From positions 1 through 38,227 of the forward strand of contig JASJCW010000008.1 in the NCBI GenBank assembly GCA_030065265.1: DNA of 38,227 nucleotides, read 5' to 3'. A program made the position numbers and the translations under genes. This document shows positions 9,596 through 17,516 of this stretch, one piece after another. The DNA comes from Prochloraceae cyanobacterium. Lineage in GTDB: Bacteria > Cyanobacteriota > Cyanobacteriia > Cyanobacteriales > JASJDA01. The notes under the pieces are model-generated. The model ran no database searches. It had not been told where the DNA came from and was given only the letters and a program-made list of their open reading frames with translations. The first letter of the stretch is position 1; each line of letters begins with the position of its first letter.

Positions 9596-9630
9596 AATTC
9601 ACCGGTCGATCTCGCGAACCGCAGTGAATT
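9596..9630 (-). terminator. Hairpin, possible terminator for the minus-strand TPR gene
   Basis: AATTCAC (9596-9602) pairs with GTGAATT (9624-9630), and CGGT pairs with ACCG inside. Read on the minus strand it is followed within a few bases by a T-rich run. It lies about 240 bases beyond the stop of the upstream minus-strand gene, so the assignment is tentative. Confidence 0.45.
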
Positions 9631-9868
9631 ATAAAAAAATTTTAAAATTATTTGTCGATTTAAAAATTGTCAGGTAGCAATAGTATGATTGGTTTTACTT
9701 GAGATGCGATCGCTCGGTCGATTTTCAATTTGCAAATTGGTAAATTAAAGAGGAATAACCACTTTCAAGATAGTCGACGGCGATTTCAATTTTGCAAGCA
9801 AATAATTATTCAAGAATGAATTTTGATTTAGAACCAAAATTCTTTTATTCAAGCAATTTAAAATAATT

Positions 9869-10921
9869 TTAGAATGGTGTGTTATCTAGTTTAATCGAAG
9901 TCTCAAACTGTTGCGCTGTTGCAAGAGCTTCTAAATTTCCTTCTTGTCTATATAACTCTTTAGCTTTAGAGATAAATCGTTCTGCAGATCTGCTATTTTC
10001 TAAGTTTTTAAAAGTAATAGCTATATTGTGATGTGCTTCAGCATAGTGAGGGTTTAATTCGATCGCAGTAGTAAAGTCATCGATCGCTTTTTGATATGCT
10101 TGTAGGCGATCGAAAGTCAAACCGCGATGATTGTAAGCTTCAGCATAGTGAGGGTTTAATTCGATCGCAGTAGTAAAGTCATCGATCGCTTTTTGATATT
10201 GCCCAAGATCGCAAACAGAAATACCTCGTTTAAAAATCTCTCTTGCTAGCGATCGCGAATCTTTTGCTTGAATAATTGGTTTTTGATGCCAACAAATATC
10301 CTCTTCTTCTAAACAGTCTTCTGCAACCGTATTTTCCAAAAAGTAGCGCAAACCACCAATATAAAGTAATTCTGCAATGCCAAAAAACGCGCGATCGTTA
10401 ATAATATTAATTTCTTCAGTCGGTAAAAATCCTGCCAAAATTAAATTGTATTCAATTTGCGCTTCGCTTACTTCTTCTCGAATTAAAATACAGACTAAAA
10501 CTGAATTTTTGGCAAATTCTTCTTTAGTAAGACTCCATTTTACGCGATCGATATCTCCATGACGGGCTTTAACTTGAATGCCAATATTAGGATTAGAAGT
10601 TAAAGTAAAGTCTACCTTACCATCGCCATCTTTCTTGATTTGGTAATTAACATCAGTAATTAAATCTCCCAAATAATTTTTAACGACTTCTTCCCCTAAA
10701 TTACCTTTTAAATTATTAATAAAAGTTTCTCGCACCGAAGCTTTTTGCTTGTATTTCTCGGCCATTTCCCAAGAAAAATCCCGCAATTGTTTTAATTTAT
10801 CCTTAGAAATAACAGTTTTTTCCCTGTGTTGACCTGCTATTTCGCACTGCAGTAAACTGCCAGATTTTAACCTAGCAATAAAATCAGCTTGTTGTGCTTT
10901 AAGTAGAGTAATCCAATCCAT
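9869..10921 (-). CDS. PD-(D/E)XK-nuclease-like domain fused to TPR repeats
   Basis: A 350-residue protein. The N-terminal half carries a pattern typical of the restriction-endonuclease fold: a helix with G-E-E-V-V (Glu77/78), then K-V-D-F (Asp104), then I-Q-V-K (Gln116 to Lys118) on successive predicted strands, as in the Mrr/DUF4365-like branch with Q-x-K. The C-terminal part (about 228-330) has tetratricopeptide repeats; two 34-residue copies are almost identical, including Y-Q-K-A-I-D-D-F-T-T-A-I-E-L-N-P. I start at the ATG at 10921 rather than a TTG nine bases upstream. This suggests a nuclease or nuclease-derived domain steered by a protein-binding TPR arm. Activity and target are not shown by the sequence. 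Confidence 0.7.
   Translation of the reverse strand: MDWITLLKAQQADFIARLKSGSLLQCEIAGQHREKTVISKDKLKQLRDFSWEMAEKYKQKASVRETFINNLKGNLGEEVVKNYLGDLITDVNYQIKKDGDGKVDFTLTSNPNIGIQVKARHGDIDRVKWSLTKEEFAKNSVLVCILIREEVSEAQIEYNLILAGFLPTEEINIINDRAFFGIAELLYIGGLRYFLENTVAEDCLEEEDICWHQKPIIQAKDSRSLAREIFKRGISVCDLGQYQKAIDDFTTAIELNPHYAEAYNHRGLTFDRLQAYQKAIDDFTTAIELNPHYAEAHHNIAITFKNLENSRSAERFISKAKELYRQEGNLEALATAQQFETSIKLDNTPF
10033..10200 (-). repeat. 102-bp tandem duplication encoding two TPR units
   Basis: Two blocks of about 60 bases that encode the second half of a TPR unit, near 10040-10098 and 10142-10200, are almost identical at the DNA level and are spaced by exactly one TPR unit (102 bases). They include matching GATCGCAGTAGTAAAGTCAT and ATCGATCGCTTTTTGATAT stretches. 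This is a recent duplication or gene-conversion event within the gene. Confidence 0.9.
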
Positions 10922-11267
10922 ACTTACCAAAGTTTAGAACTTGTATAGTAAGTATATCGTGGCAATAATCTAGCTGGAAAGATCCCTTAACTATAAATTG
11001 AAGCAAAGAGATTTTGTAATTTTGAGATCGATCGCAAAAAAAATGCCATCTAGATGGTGCTAGCTTCCATAATGTTAAAGGTATAACCCCAAAGCAAATA
11101 AAGCAAGCCAAAAATTGGGATAAAGCTTATTTCGATCTCGATTTTAGCAAACAACTCGGTTTATAAAATAGCGTGCATGAAGGGCGATCGCCAGTAATAA
11201 AAGTAAAGAAAATTGAAGACGCGATTAAAACCCTTTCTAAAATAATTATCTCTTTTGTGTTACTCTT
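10922..11267. other. Spacer, no gene recognised
   Basis: Roughly 350 bases upstream of the TPR gene. A minus-strand frame running 11111-10899 overlaps the start of that gene and has no coding character. No hairpin or conserved motif was found. Confidence 0.4.
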
Positions 11268-11546
11268 TTAATTCGATCGAAGATAGCGAATAACACCCAA
11301 CAATACATCACCCGATCGAGCAGCTAATATAACTTTAAAATAGCTATCGAGGCTGTCTAGTCTTTTGTCAATCCCTGAAACTTTTTCTGTTAAAACTTCA
11401 ATTTTTTTGTCTATTTCATTTTCTTTTTCTTTAACTTCTGCGATCTCTGTTTTGATTTCTTGGCTGAATTTAGAGATAGCAGCAAGGATTGCTTTTTCTC
11501 TAGTTTCTAGATCGTTATAGCAGTCGAAGCAAAGGTTATGACAATT
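11268..11546 (-). pseudogene. Coiled-coil protein remnant
   Basis: A minus-strand stretch open from 11546 to a TAA at 11268-11270, about 92 codons, without any ATG, GTG or TTG near its beginning. The product has a regular heptad pattern rich in Lys, Glu and Ile (for example E-I-A-E-V-K-E-K-E-N-E-I-D-K-K-I-E) and a compact end, G-V-I-R-Y-L-R-S-N. The codon pattern is clearly protein-like. A short Cys-rich lead (C-H-N-L-C-F-D-C-Y) comes before it. Because no start codon is present and a dispersed repeat begins ten bases upstream of it, I read it as the 3' part of a gene cut by the repeat. It could be live if started by a rare codon. Confidence 0.5.
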
Positions 11547-11555
11547 TTATTTGTT

Positions 11556-11730
11556 ATACCAATTCTGTTTAAAGTTACTAAACTTCGGTGACCAAGGGCA
11601 ACAGGCAACAGGTAGAAAGTCAAAAAAATTGGAAAATTTATCCATAGCATTATTTTGAGGAATTACCTACTACCTACTACCTATTCTCTGCTTTTACAAT
11701 TAGTGTCCTAATCTCTAGTTCAGTTGGTAT
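11556..11730. repeat. MITE-like dispersed repeat with imperfect inverted ends and heptamer repeats
   Basis: The element opens with ATACCAATTCTG (11556-11567) and closes with TTCAGTTGGTAT (11719-11730), roughly inverted copies of each other. Inside are two heptamer arrays, GGCAACA x2 (11597-11610) and CCTACTA x2.6 (11666-11683), like the short tandemly repeated sequences known from cyanobacteria. An internal block (about 11622-11664) matches the opposite strand of 29007-29051. The first 18 bases also occur at 1906-1923. No coding capacity. Confidence 0.6.
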
Positions 11731-11773
11731 AGTAATAATTTTTTCAGTCCCTTTATTGGCAGATTATTGTATT

Positions 11774-11807
11774 GTACCCAGGCCGTCGAGTAGTGGTTAC
11801 TGGGTAC
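11774..11807. repeat. Inverted repeat downstream of ubiD
   Basis: GTACCCAG (11774-11781) is perfectly complementary to CTGGGTAC (11800-11807) with an 18-base loop. It lies about 25 bases past the ubiD stop on the minus strand. No T-run follows, so it may be a processing or RNA-stability hairpin rather than a terminator. Confidence 0.6.
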
Positions 11808-11832
11808 TGATAACTGTTAAAAGTAGAGCAAT

Positions 11833-13341
11833 TTACTTCATATTGTAACCAAACTTATTCGGATCTACTTCATCTAAATCTAGATCGTCTAGACCATATT
11901 CAGCCCATTTTCTGGTTACCATTGCTGCCACATCTGGATCTGATTCTAAAGGTTCGCCCCATTCGTGGTTAGTTTCGGGTGGAATTTTCGTAGTCGCATC
12001 TATGCCCATTCTGCCACCCAAACCGATCTTTTGACTGGCAAAATCCAAACTATCAAAAGGAGTTTCTGGGAGAATAAACACATCTCTTGAAGGATCTACT
12101 TTAGAAGAAATTGCCCAAACTACTTGACGCGGATCGCGGATATTGATATCTCGATCCACCACTATCACAAACTTAGTATAAGTAAATTGTGGCAAAGCAC
12201 TCCAAAAAGCTAAAGCAGCCCTTTTTGCTTGTCCGGGATATGCTTTATCAATTGAGATAATTGCCGCTTTGTAACTTAAAGCCTCCATCGGTAAGAAAAA
12301 GTCGACAATTTCCGAAACTTGTTGGCGCAAAATCGGAGTATAAATTCTATTTAAGGCGATCGCCATCATTGCCTCTTCTTTAGGAGGGCGACCGCTAAAA
12401 GTAGTCAGATAAATCGGATCTTGACGGTGAGTCATGCAGTGGAAGCGAACCAAAGGAGAATCCTCCAAGCCGCCATAATAACCCATGTGATCGCCAAACG
12501 GGCCGTCTGGCAGCATTTCCCCTGGTGTAATCGTTCCTTCTAGGACTATTTCCGAGTCCGCAGGAACTTCTAAATCGACGGTTTTACATTTAGCTAAATT
12601 TACTCCCGAACCTCCATATAAGCCAGCAAACAGCCACTCAGAGAGATCTACTGGGATGGGTGTAGCTGCTGCCATAATTATTAAAGGATCTACTCCCAAG
12701 GCGATCGCTATTTCGAGTTTTTTACCTGCTTCTGCTGCTTTTCTTAAATGTCTGGCCCCGCCCCTAACGGAGAGCCAATGCACCGTCATGCTATTCTTAG
12801 ATTGCAATTGGAGACGATATACTCCTACGTTGGGTGTACCTGTTTGACAATCTTTAGTAATTACCAATCCTAAAGTGATAATTTTGCCCGCATCTTTGGG
12901 GTAAGGACGAATTAGGGGGATTTTATTTAAATCTACTTCTTCTCCTTCTAGAACTACTTGTTGGCAAGGAGGAAAAAAGTCTCGCCCCGGTTTGGCTTTG
13001 AGAACGTCGAATAAAACTTTACCAAAATCTATTGCTTGAGAGATCTTTTTTGGTGGTTTTGGCTGTTGCAACATGGCCAGTTTTTTACCTAATGCTTCCA
13101 ATTCTTCTGGTTGTTCCATGTTCATGGCCCAGCAAATTCTTTCTACCGTGCCCATCAAGTTTACGGCCACCGGAAAAGATGCCCCTTTAACATTTTCAAA
13201 CAGTAATCCCGGGCCTCCCACAGCCAGCATTCGATTAGATATTTCTGCAATTTCTAGATCTGAATCTACTTTTGTTTTAATTCGTCTTAATTGTCCTCGC
13301 TCTTCTAGAAGTTTGATAAATCCCCGCAGATCTCTTGCCAT
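11833..13341 (-). CDS. ubiD: UbiD-family prenylated-FMN decarboxylase, likely plastoquinone pathway
   Basis: The family removes the carboxyl group from 4-hydroxy-3-polyprenylbenzoate using prenylated FMN supplied by UbiX; in cyanobacteria the UbiD homologue is linked to plastoquinone synthesis. The 502-residue length matches the family. The N-terminal M-A-R-D-L-R-G-F-I and the metal/cofactor region around V-G-V-Y-R-L-Q are present. So is the signature E-I-V-L-E-G-T-I...G-P-F-G-D-H-M-G-Y-Y with the catalytic Glu and Asp, as well as the C-terminal region R-D-I-N-I-R-D-P-R-Q-V-V-W. The ATG at 13341 gives the expected N-terminus. It is transcribed divergently from the NYN-domain gene across 78 bases, so the two may share a control region. 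ubiX is not in the window. Confidence 0.93.
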   Translation of the reverse strand: MARDLRGFIKLLEERGQLRRIKTKVDSDLEIAEISNRMLAVGGPGLLFENVKGASFPVAVNLMGTVERICWAMNMEQPEELEALGKKLAMLQQPKPPKKISQAIDFGKVLFDVLKAKPGRDFFPPCQQVVLEGEEVDLNKIPLIRPYPKDAGKIITLGLVITKDCQTGTPNVGVYRLQLQSKNSMTVHWLSVRGGARHLRKAAEAGKKLEIAIALGVDPLIIMAAATPIPVDLSEWLFAGLYGGSGVNLAKCKTVDLEVPADSEIVLEGTITPGEMLPDGPFGDHMGYYGGLEDSPLVRFHCMTHRQDPIYLTTFSGRPPKEEAMMAIALNRIYTPILRQQVSEIVDFFLPMEALSYKAAIISIDKAYPGQAKRAALAFWSALPQFTYTKFVIVVDRDINIRDPRQVVWAISSKVDPSRDVFILPETPFDSLDFASQKIGLGGRMGIDATTKIPPETNHEWGEPLESDPDVAAMVTRKWAEYGLDDLDLDEVDPNKFGYNMK

Positions 13342-13419
13342 AATATAATCATAAATCTCTATCTTGCATATATTATGTACTGAGTCGGGAATTTTGGGCG
13401 CGGGAGGTTTTTCACTTCA

Positions 13420-14820
13420 GTGGCGATCGACGAGGATTTTGCGGTCGAATCAATTAGCAATTGCCTTTATCAAACCTTAGTCATTATTAGGGGCGATCGC
13501 CCTGGTTGGTTTAAGGATAAAGCCAGAGATTATCCTTGGGAAGATCTTAATTTTCAAACTAAATTCGTCAATCAGTTAGTTGTTAATCTAGGACAAGCTT
13601 CAGATCTAAATGAGGCGATCGAACTGTTAATTAAGCTGCTTCAAAGTTTATTATTTCCACCTTTTTTTGTTTCGATTCATTTTACTAATTTACTCGCTCA
13701 AATTCGTCCTCATCTCCAGCCAGATTTAGCAGTAGAGGAGGTAAGATTAAAAGATATTGTCGGTCACAATCGAGCCAAGATTTCCGAATCAATTTCTGGC
13801 GATCGCTCCCCTAACTCGAGCCGCAAAGAACCTTTTGCTATTTTACTTTTAGATGCTGAAAATTTAGCTCTCGATTGTCAGTTAGAGCAAATTTTAATTC
13901 AATTTTGTCAGTATCCCCTTAAAATCAAATTCGCTTTTGCTAATTGGCACAGTTTGGGCAAAAAAGATTGGGACTTTCACAATCGCGGTTACGAATTAAT
14001 TCACGTTCCTCAAGGTAAAAATAGTGCCGATTTAAAAATGATTGCTTTTGGTTCTTCTTTGTCTGTTTATTATCCTCAAGCTAAGGAAGTTTTTATTTGT
14101 TCTTCTGATACGGATTTAAATCCTTTATCAACTAAACTAGAAGCAGATAATTTAATTGTTTATCGCGTTTATCGTCGCAAAGATAAAATTTTAATTTTTA
14201 ACAGTCGCGATCGCACCACTAAGTCCTATTCTTTAATCGGCTTTCAAGATATCCCTTTGCTTGCAGATTTTATTTTGGCAGTTAAAGCGATCGTTCGCAG
14301 CGAACAAAAAAGAACTAAAAAAAATTGGATCGATTTAGATCGTATTGCCAATTGTTTTAAAATCCAGTTTAACTTATCTTTAGAGCGGATTGTCGCTCAT
14401 TATTTCCCAGAACAAAATATTAAAGCTTTTTTCGACCGCTTTAAAAACGACTTTGTAATCCATCAATTAGGCAATAAAAAAATCTACCTGACTATTTTTG
14501 AAATAGAAAGGGATGAAGTAAAAACAAAAATAAGTCAAATAGAAACAAATTTAAACGCAGAAACTCTCAATAATATCTCAAAATTGGAAACTGCTTTATT
14601 GGCAATAGTCAATCGTTTAATCGAACGATCTCAATTTAAATCAATTCCCATTGCTGATGTCGCAAATGAATTCAAAAAAGTCTACAGTATTTCAGTCAAT
14701 CAAGTAATTAAAAAAATCGATTTAAGATCGAACTACACAAAATTTTTGCAAAAATGCGATCGCTTTAAATTGAAAAAAGTAGGAAATGTATATTTTATCT
14801 CCGTTGAAAATAAAAAATAA
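13420..14820 (+). CDS. NYN domain protein with two OST-HTH/LOTUS-like C-terminal domains
   Basis: A 466-residue protein. After an alpha-helical N-terminal region (1-135) comes a NYN (PIN-like ribonuclease fold) domain: strand A-I-L-L-L-D-A-E-N-L with Asp145, then N-S-A-D-L-K-M near 201-207, then I-C-S-S-D-T-D-L-N-P with Asp230 and Asp232. These acidic residues match the metal site of the fold. The C-terminal third has two winged-helix units (about 301-365 and 388-465) with the OST-HTH/LOTUS pattern, thought to bind RNA. The start is GTG at 13420 with GGGAGG about 13 bases upstream. The likely role is RNA processing or silencing; the target is unknown. It is divergent from ubiD. Confidence 0.85.
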   Translation: MAIDEDFAVESISNCLYQTLVIIRGDRPGWFKDKARDYPWEDLNFQTKFVNQLVVNLGQASDLNEAIELLIKLLQSLLFPPFFVSIHFTNLLAQIRPHLQPDLAVEEVRLKDIVGHNRAKISESISGDRSPNSSRKEPFAILLLDAENLALDCQLEQILIQFCQYPLKIKFAFANWHSLGKKDWDFHNRGYELIHVPQGKNSADLKMIAFGSSLSVYYPQAKEVFICSSDTDLNPLSTKLEADNLIVYRVYRRKDKILIFNSRDRTTKSYSLIGFQDIPLLADFILAVKAIVRSEQKRTKKNWIDLDRIANCFKIQFNLSLERIVAHYFPEQNIKAFFDRFKNDFVIHQLGNKKIYLTIFEIERDEVKTKISQIETNLNAETLNNISKLETALLAIVNRLIERSQFKSIPIADVANEFKKVYSISVNQVIKKIDLRSNYTKFLQKCDRFKLKKVGNVYFISVENKK

Positions 14821-14971
14821 TATTGAGATCCATTAGAAGAAATAGCCCGACAACTTAAAGATTTTGTAATAATAAATCTTGTTAAACAAGCCTAGAATTG
14901 GGTAATGTCAAAAATTAAGCGAAGATAGACTAGGATGTAAATAAGAAATTGTTATTATCCAGGAGGCTGCC

Positions 14972-15349
14972 GTGAATCAAAAGTTCCCAAATCAAATTTT
15001 AATCAATAATTCTGGTTTAGGTTGTTGGTTGACCTTATTACTAATAGGATTATTGCTAGGTTCGGTTGGTTTGGGCTGGGTAGTTAATGGATTTTTAATC
15101 TTATTAGGATTGTTATTTATTTTGCCTGCGATCGGCCTGTTAGTAGCTCGCTGGTGGTTGAAACGGCGTATAGTTACAGATAGCTGTCCGGTGTGTCAGT
15201 ATCAAATGACTGGATTTTCTGGCAGTCAATCTCAATGCCCTAGTTGCGGCGAAATTTTAGAAGTAGAAGGCGGCAAATTTAAGCGTTATACTCCTCCAGG
15301 AACGATTGATGTCGATGCGATCGATGTTTCTGTTAAGGAATTAGAATAG
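14972..15349 (+). CDS. Two-helix membrane protein with C-terminal zinc ribbon
   Basis: A 125-residue conserved-type hypothetical protein. Two hydrophobic helices (about 17-40 and 41-63) are separated by a tight turn; then a basic W-W-L-K-R-R-I and a zinc-ribbon motif, C-P-V-C with C-P-S-C sixteen residues later. A short soluble tail is rich in Asp and Val. The start is GTG at 14972, supported by a perfect AGGAGG at 14960-14965. Function is not known; a membrane-tethered metal-binding or chaperone role is possible. Confidence 0.8.
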   Translation: MNQKFPNQILINNSGLGCWLTLLLIGLLLGSVGLGWVVNGFLILLGLLFILPAIGLLVARWWLKRRIVTDSCPVCQYQMTGFSGSQSQCPSCGEILEVEGGKFKRYTPPGTIDVDAIDVSVKELE

Positions 15350-15371
15350 TTCGGTGTCGCTCGCTGTTAGT

Positions 15372-15788
15372 TTATCTTTGCTTAGAAATCTCGAGAGTAA
15401 AATTATGTCGGGAATTAGTGCGATCGCCGACGTAAATCGAATATGTACCCGGAACCCACATCCCAGCAATTTTTGGATTGGCATCTAGCGAACAAAGATT
15501 GCCATTAGGGCCTTTAATTAAGAGAGTAGGTTGACCGCTAACGGCTTGAACGGAAATTTCCATGTAGTCGATGCGTTCGATAACGTCAATCACTTGGTTG
15601 GGTTGGCTGGCAATAAAACCGCATCCGCGACTGTTTACTTTCCCCCCAGATCTGCCTTGAATTGTATTAACATTAGAACGAGAACTTATTTGGATTGGCT
15701 GGCTATATACAGCAGTAGCGAAAGTGCAACAAAAAGCTAAAGCAAAGGATAAACTTGTTATTTGCTTCACTCTTGTAATAATTAACAT
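15372..15788 (-). CDS. Small exported protein with PPC-like beta domain
   Basis: 138 residues with a clear signal peptide (basic start, hydrophobic core L-S-F-A-L-A-F-C-C-T-F-A-T-A-V, likely cleavage near residue 29 after V-Y-S). The mature part is beta-rich and contains L-L-I-K-G-P-N-G and G-T-Y-S-I-Y-V-G-D-R, which recall the bacterial pre-peptidase C-terminal domain. Two cysteines (C-G-F and L-C-S) could form a disulfide. The gene is convergent with the zinc-ribbon gene. It is probably periplasmic; partner and role unknown. Confidence 0.75.
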   Translation of the reverse strand: MLIITRVKQITSLSFALAFCCTFATAVYSQPIQISSRSNVNTIQGRSGGKVNSRGCGFIASQPNQVIDVIERIDYMEISVQAVSGQPTLLIKGPNGNLCSLDANPKIAGMWVPGTYSIYVGDRTNSRHNFTLEISKQR

Positions 15789-15894
15789 TTTCTTTATTTA
15801 GCTGCCTTTTTTGGATAACACTTTTAGATTACTAATAAACGTACCCTAAAAAGTTAAATAATGTACCAGTTTACAATTTGAACACTTTTAAAAG

Positions 15895-16209
15895 ATGAAT
15901 AACCCAGAAAATAAAAGTACAGAACGCAGGCTTGAAGAATTAGAATTAGAATTAGAAAAAAATGAAGGAGCGACAAAAAAAGATTTGAACCCGCAACAAA
16001 GCTCTTCTTCAAGTTTAGAAAACTTCTTTAAAACTGTTTTAGGTTGGTTTGAAAGTTTACCCAGTTCGGGAAAAATAGCTGTTGCTGTAGTCGGGGTAAT
16101 AGTTGGTTTTTCAGTATTGAGTTCTTTTCTAAAGTTAGTCGCTTCTTTATTGACGATCGCTATTTTATCCTTAATCTTATACGGAGTTTACAAATTTGTC
16201 GTCAAGTAA
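15895..16209 (+). CDS. Small membrane protein with charged N-terminal coil
   Basis: 104 residues, not recognised. The acidic N-terminal helix (E-E-L-E-L-E-L-E-K) is followed by a Ser-rich linker, then one or two hydrophobic segments (about 59-76 and 78-98) ending in K-F-V-V-K. The ATG at 15895 has only a weak purine run upstream (AAAAG). It lies opposite to its neighbours on both sides and appears to be a single-gene unit. Its composition is clearly coding and the layout is typical of cyanobacterial small membrane proteins. Confidence 0.65.
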   Translation: MNNPENKSTERRLEELELELEKNEGATKKDLNPQQSSSSSLENFFKTVLGWFESLPSSGKIAVAVVGVIVGFSVLSSFLKLVASLLTIAILSLILYGVYKFVVK

Positions 16210-16219
16210 AATTTGCCGA

Positions 16220-16534
16220 CTAAATCGTTAAGTTTTCGATAGTAGAATATCTTAAAAAACTGAACTCTGTACCATTAAACTCATAAATAGCGAGAGATCC
16301 CTGACTGTTATCGATCGAATAGCGATCGATGCCTAAGTTATAAACTTTCTGTCCCATTTCCCCAGCCATACTACTATTAATTTTGTATGCTAAGGAAGGA
16401 TCGGGAGCTTTGATTAATAGAGTCTTTTTCTCCTCGCAAACGACGAACTTTAACATACAAAAAGCGAGGAGAGGTTTGATCTCTTCGGGTGCAGCAAAGA
16501 CAACGCGATACAAGACGCATTTTTCAAAATTCAT
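16220..16534 (-). CDS. Hypothetical soluble protein
   Basis: About 104 residues from the ATG at 16534; a TTG three codons further upstream is less likely. The sequence is mixed alpha/beta, with C-V-L-Y-R-V-V-F, L-L-I-K-A-P-D-P-S and F-S-F-L-R-Y-S-T, and no membrane segment or known motif. The stop is 10 bases from the convergent stop of the upstream gene. The family is not recognised. The coding call rests on length, composition and its fit between neighbours. Confidence 0.6.
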   Translation of the reverse strand: MNFEKCVLYRVVFAAPEEIKPLLAFCMLKFVVCEEKKTLLIKAPDPSLAYKINSSMAGEMGQKVYNLGIDRYSIDNSQGSLAIYEFNGTEFSFLRYSTIENLTI

Positions 16535-16715
16535 ATAACGCAATTCACATATTAAATTGTTAATTATTAATAAATAATATAGTAAATGTAAAGAAAGGAA
16601 AATAGGGATAAATACCTTGAGAGCATTTTTACTTTACGAAACAATCTACTGTAGAGGCTAATTTTATGGCGATCGCAGTATAATTAACTAATGTTAAAAC
16701 GGAATTCAAAAACAG

Positions 16716-17084
16716 ATGTTCGATCTCAATCTCCTGAGTGAATTTTCGCGTCAAAACTGCGTTGCTATTTGTGCTTTTCTAGTTCCAGCCAATCTCTTAA
16801 CAACAATCAATACTCTAGTGTTGCTGTATCTAATCGGCCCTTTAGCGCAAATACGTTTAGCCGCTCTATTTGCTTGTGTATTTGCTTTTACGCTTTTTCT
16901 ACACATCTCTACTTGGATGATAATTGGCGTATTCACCCCCGTTAGTATTATCTTGTTTGGATTGGGATCTACTTGTTTAATAATTAACTCGCTCGCTATT
17001 ATTTATCCCCGTTATTTTGGTGCGATCTTGAGATGGTTCAGAGCCAAAATAAGCAGTAGCTTAGTTGAAAGAATTCAATTTTAA
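16716..17084 (+). CDS. Three-helix membrane protein of unknown function
   Basis: 122 residues with three strongly hydrophobic stretches (about 16-42, 46-63 and 67-97) and a short basic amphipathic tail containing R-W-F-R-A-K. The ATG at 16716 has GGA twelve bases upstream. Nothing else is recognisable. It stands alone between a divergent neighbour and a 430-base spacer. Confidence 0.65.
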   Translation: MFDLNLLSEFSRQNCVAICAFLVPANLLTTINTLVLLYLIGPLAQIRLAALFACVFAFTLFLHISTWMIIGVFTPVSIILFGLGSTCLIINSLAIIYPRYFGAILRWFRAKISSSLVERIQF

Positions 17085-17516
17085 ATCTCGATTCAATCGA
17101 TCGCCCTACCTTGACTATAGATTTGGAAATAATCTGAGATTTATTTCCTTTTTTCTATTTGTGAAACAATAAACGCCTCAATCGAACATTTTATTGCGAT
17201 CGCTTTATCGATCCACTAACCCCGACAATCTCGAAAATACATCGATCGCTCGCTAAAAATATTTAGCGACATTACCTTAAAAATCCAAATAGCTCAAAAT
17301 AACGAACAGACAATATATTGGGCTTAAAATCCAAGTAAGATCGCAAGCAAAAAAAAAGACTAGCAGGCCGCAACTTTATATAATTGGAAGAGTATGAAAT
17401 AAAACTAAACATTAAGATCGACCTTTGGTGCAAATATTATCGCGACTTGAAAACAACACAATTCGCATTATGATTGCATCAGCGCAAATCTCACTCGAGG
17501 GAATAATCGCTGCTTT
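17085..17516. other. Spacer upstream of ndhH
   Basis: About 430 AT-rich bases with several GCGATCGC-like cores but no gene. It should contain the ndhH promoter, yet no confident -35/-10 pair or regulator site was picked out. No strong ribosome site was seen; the region just before the ATG reads TAATCGCTGCTTT. Confidence 0.5.

Larger units (their letters stand above)
9172..9868. other. Spacer with small tandem repeat and hairpin
   Basis: About 700 bases with no gene. It holds a 15-base tandem repeat at 9311-9350, a partly inverted relative of it (GATTAGCAGTGCTGAATTT) near 9444-9462, and a hairpin at 9596-9630. The promoter of the gamma-glutamyltransferase gene should lie near 9150-9250, but I could not pick out confident boxes. 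Confidence 0.5.

Noticed and set aside
10899..11111. 70-codon minus-strand frame before the TPR gene
   Set aside because: It overlaps the TPR gene start in another frame and has no coding character.
14827..14892. Short protein-like stretch after the NYN gene
   Set aside because: Only 22 codons, directly after a stop and without a start; too short to support.
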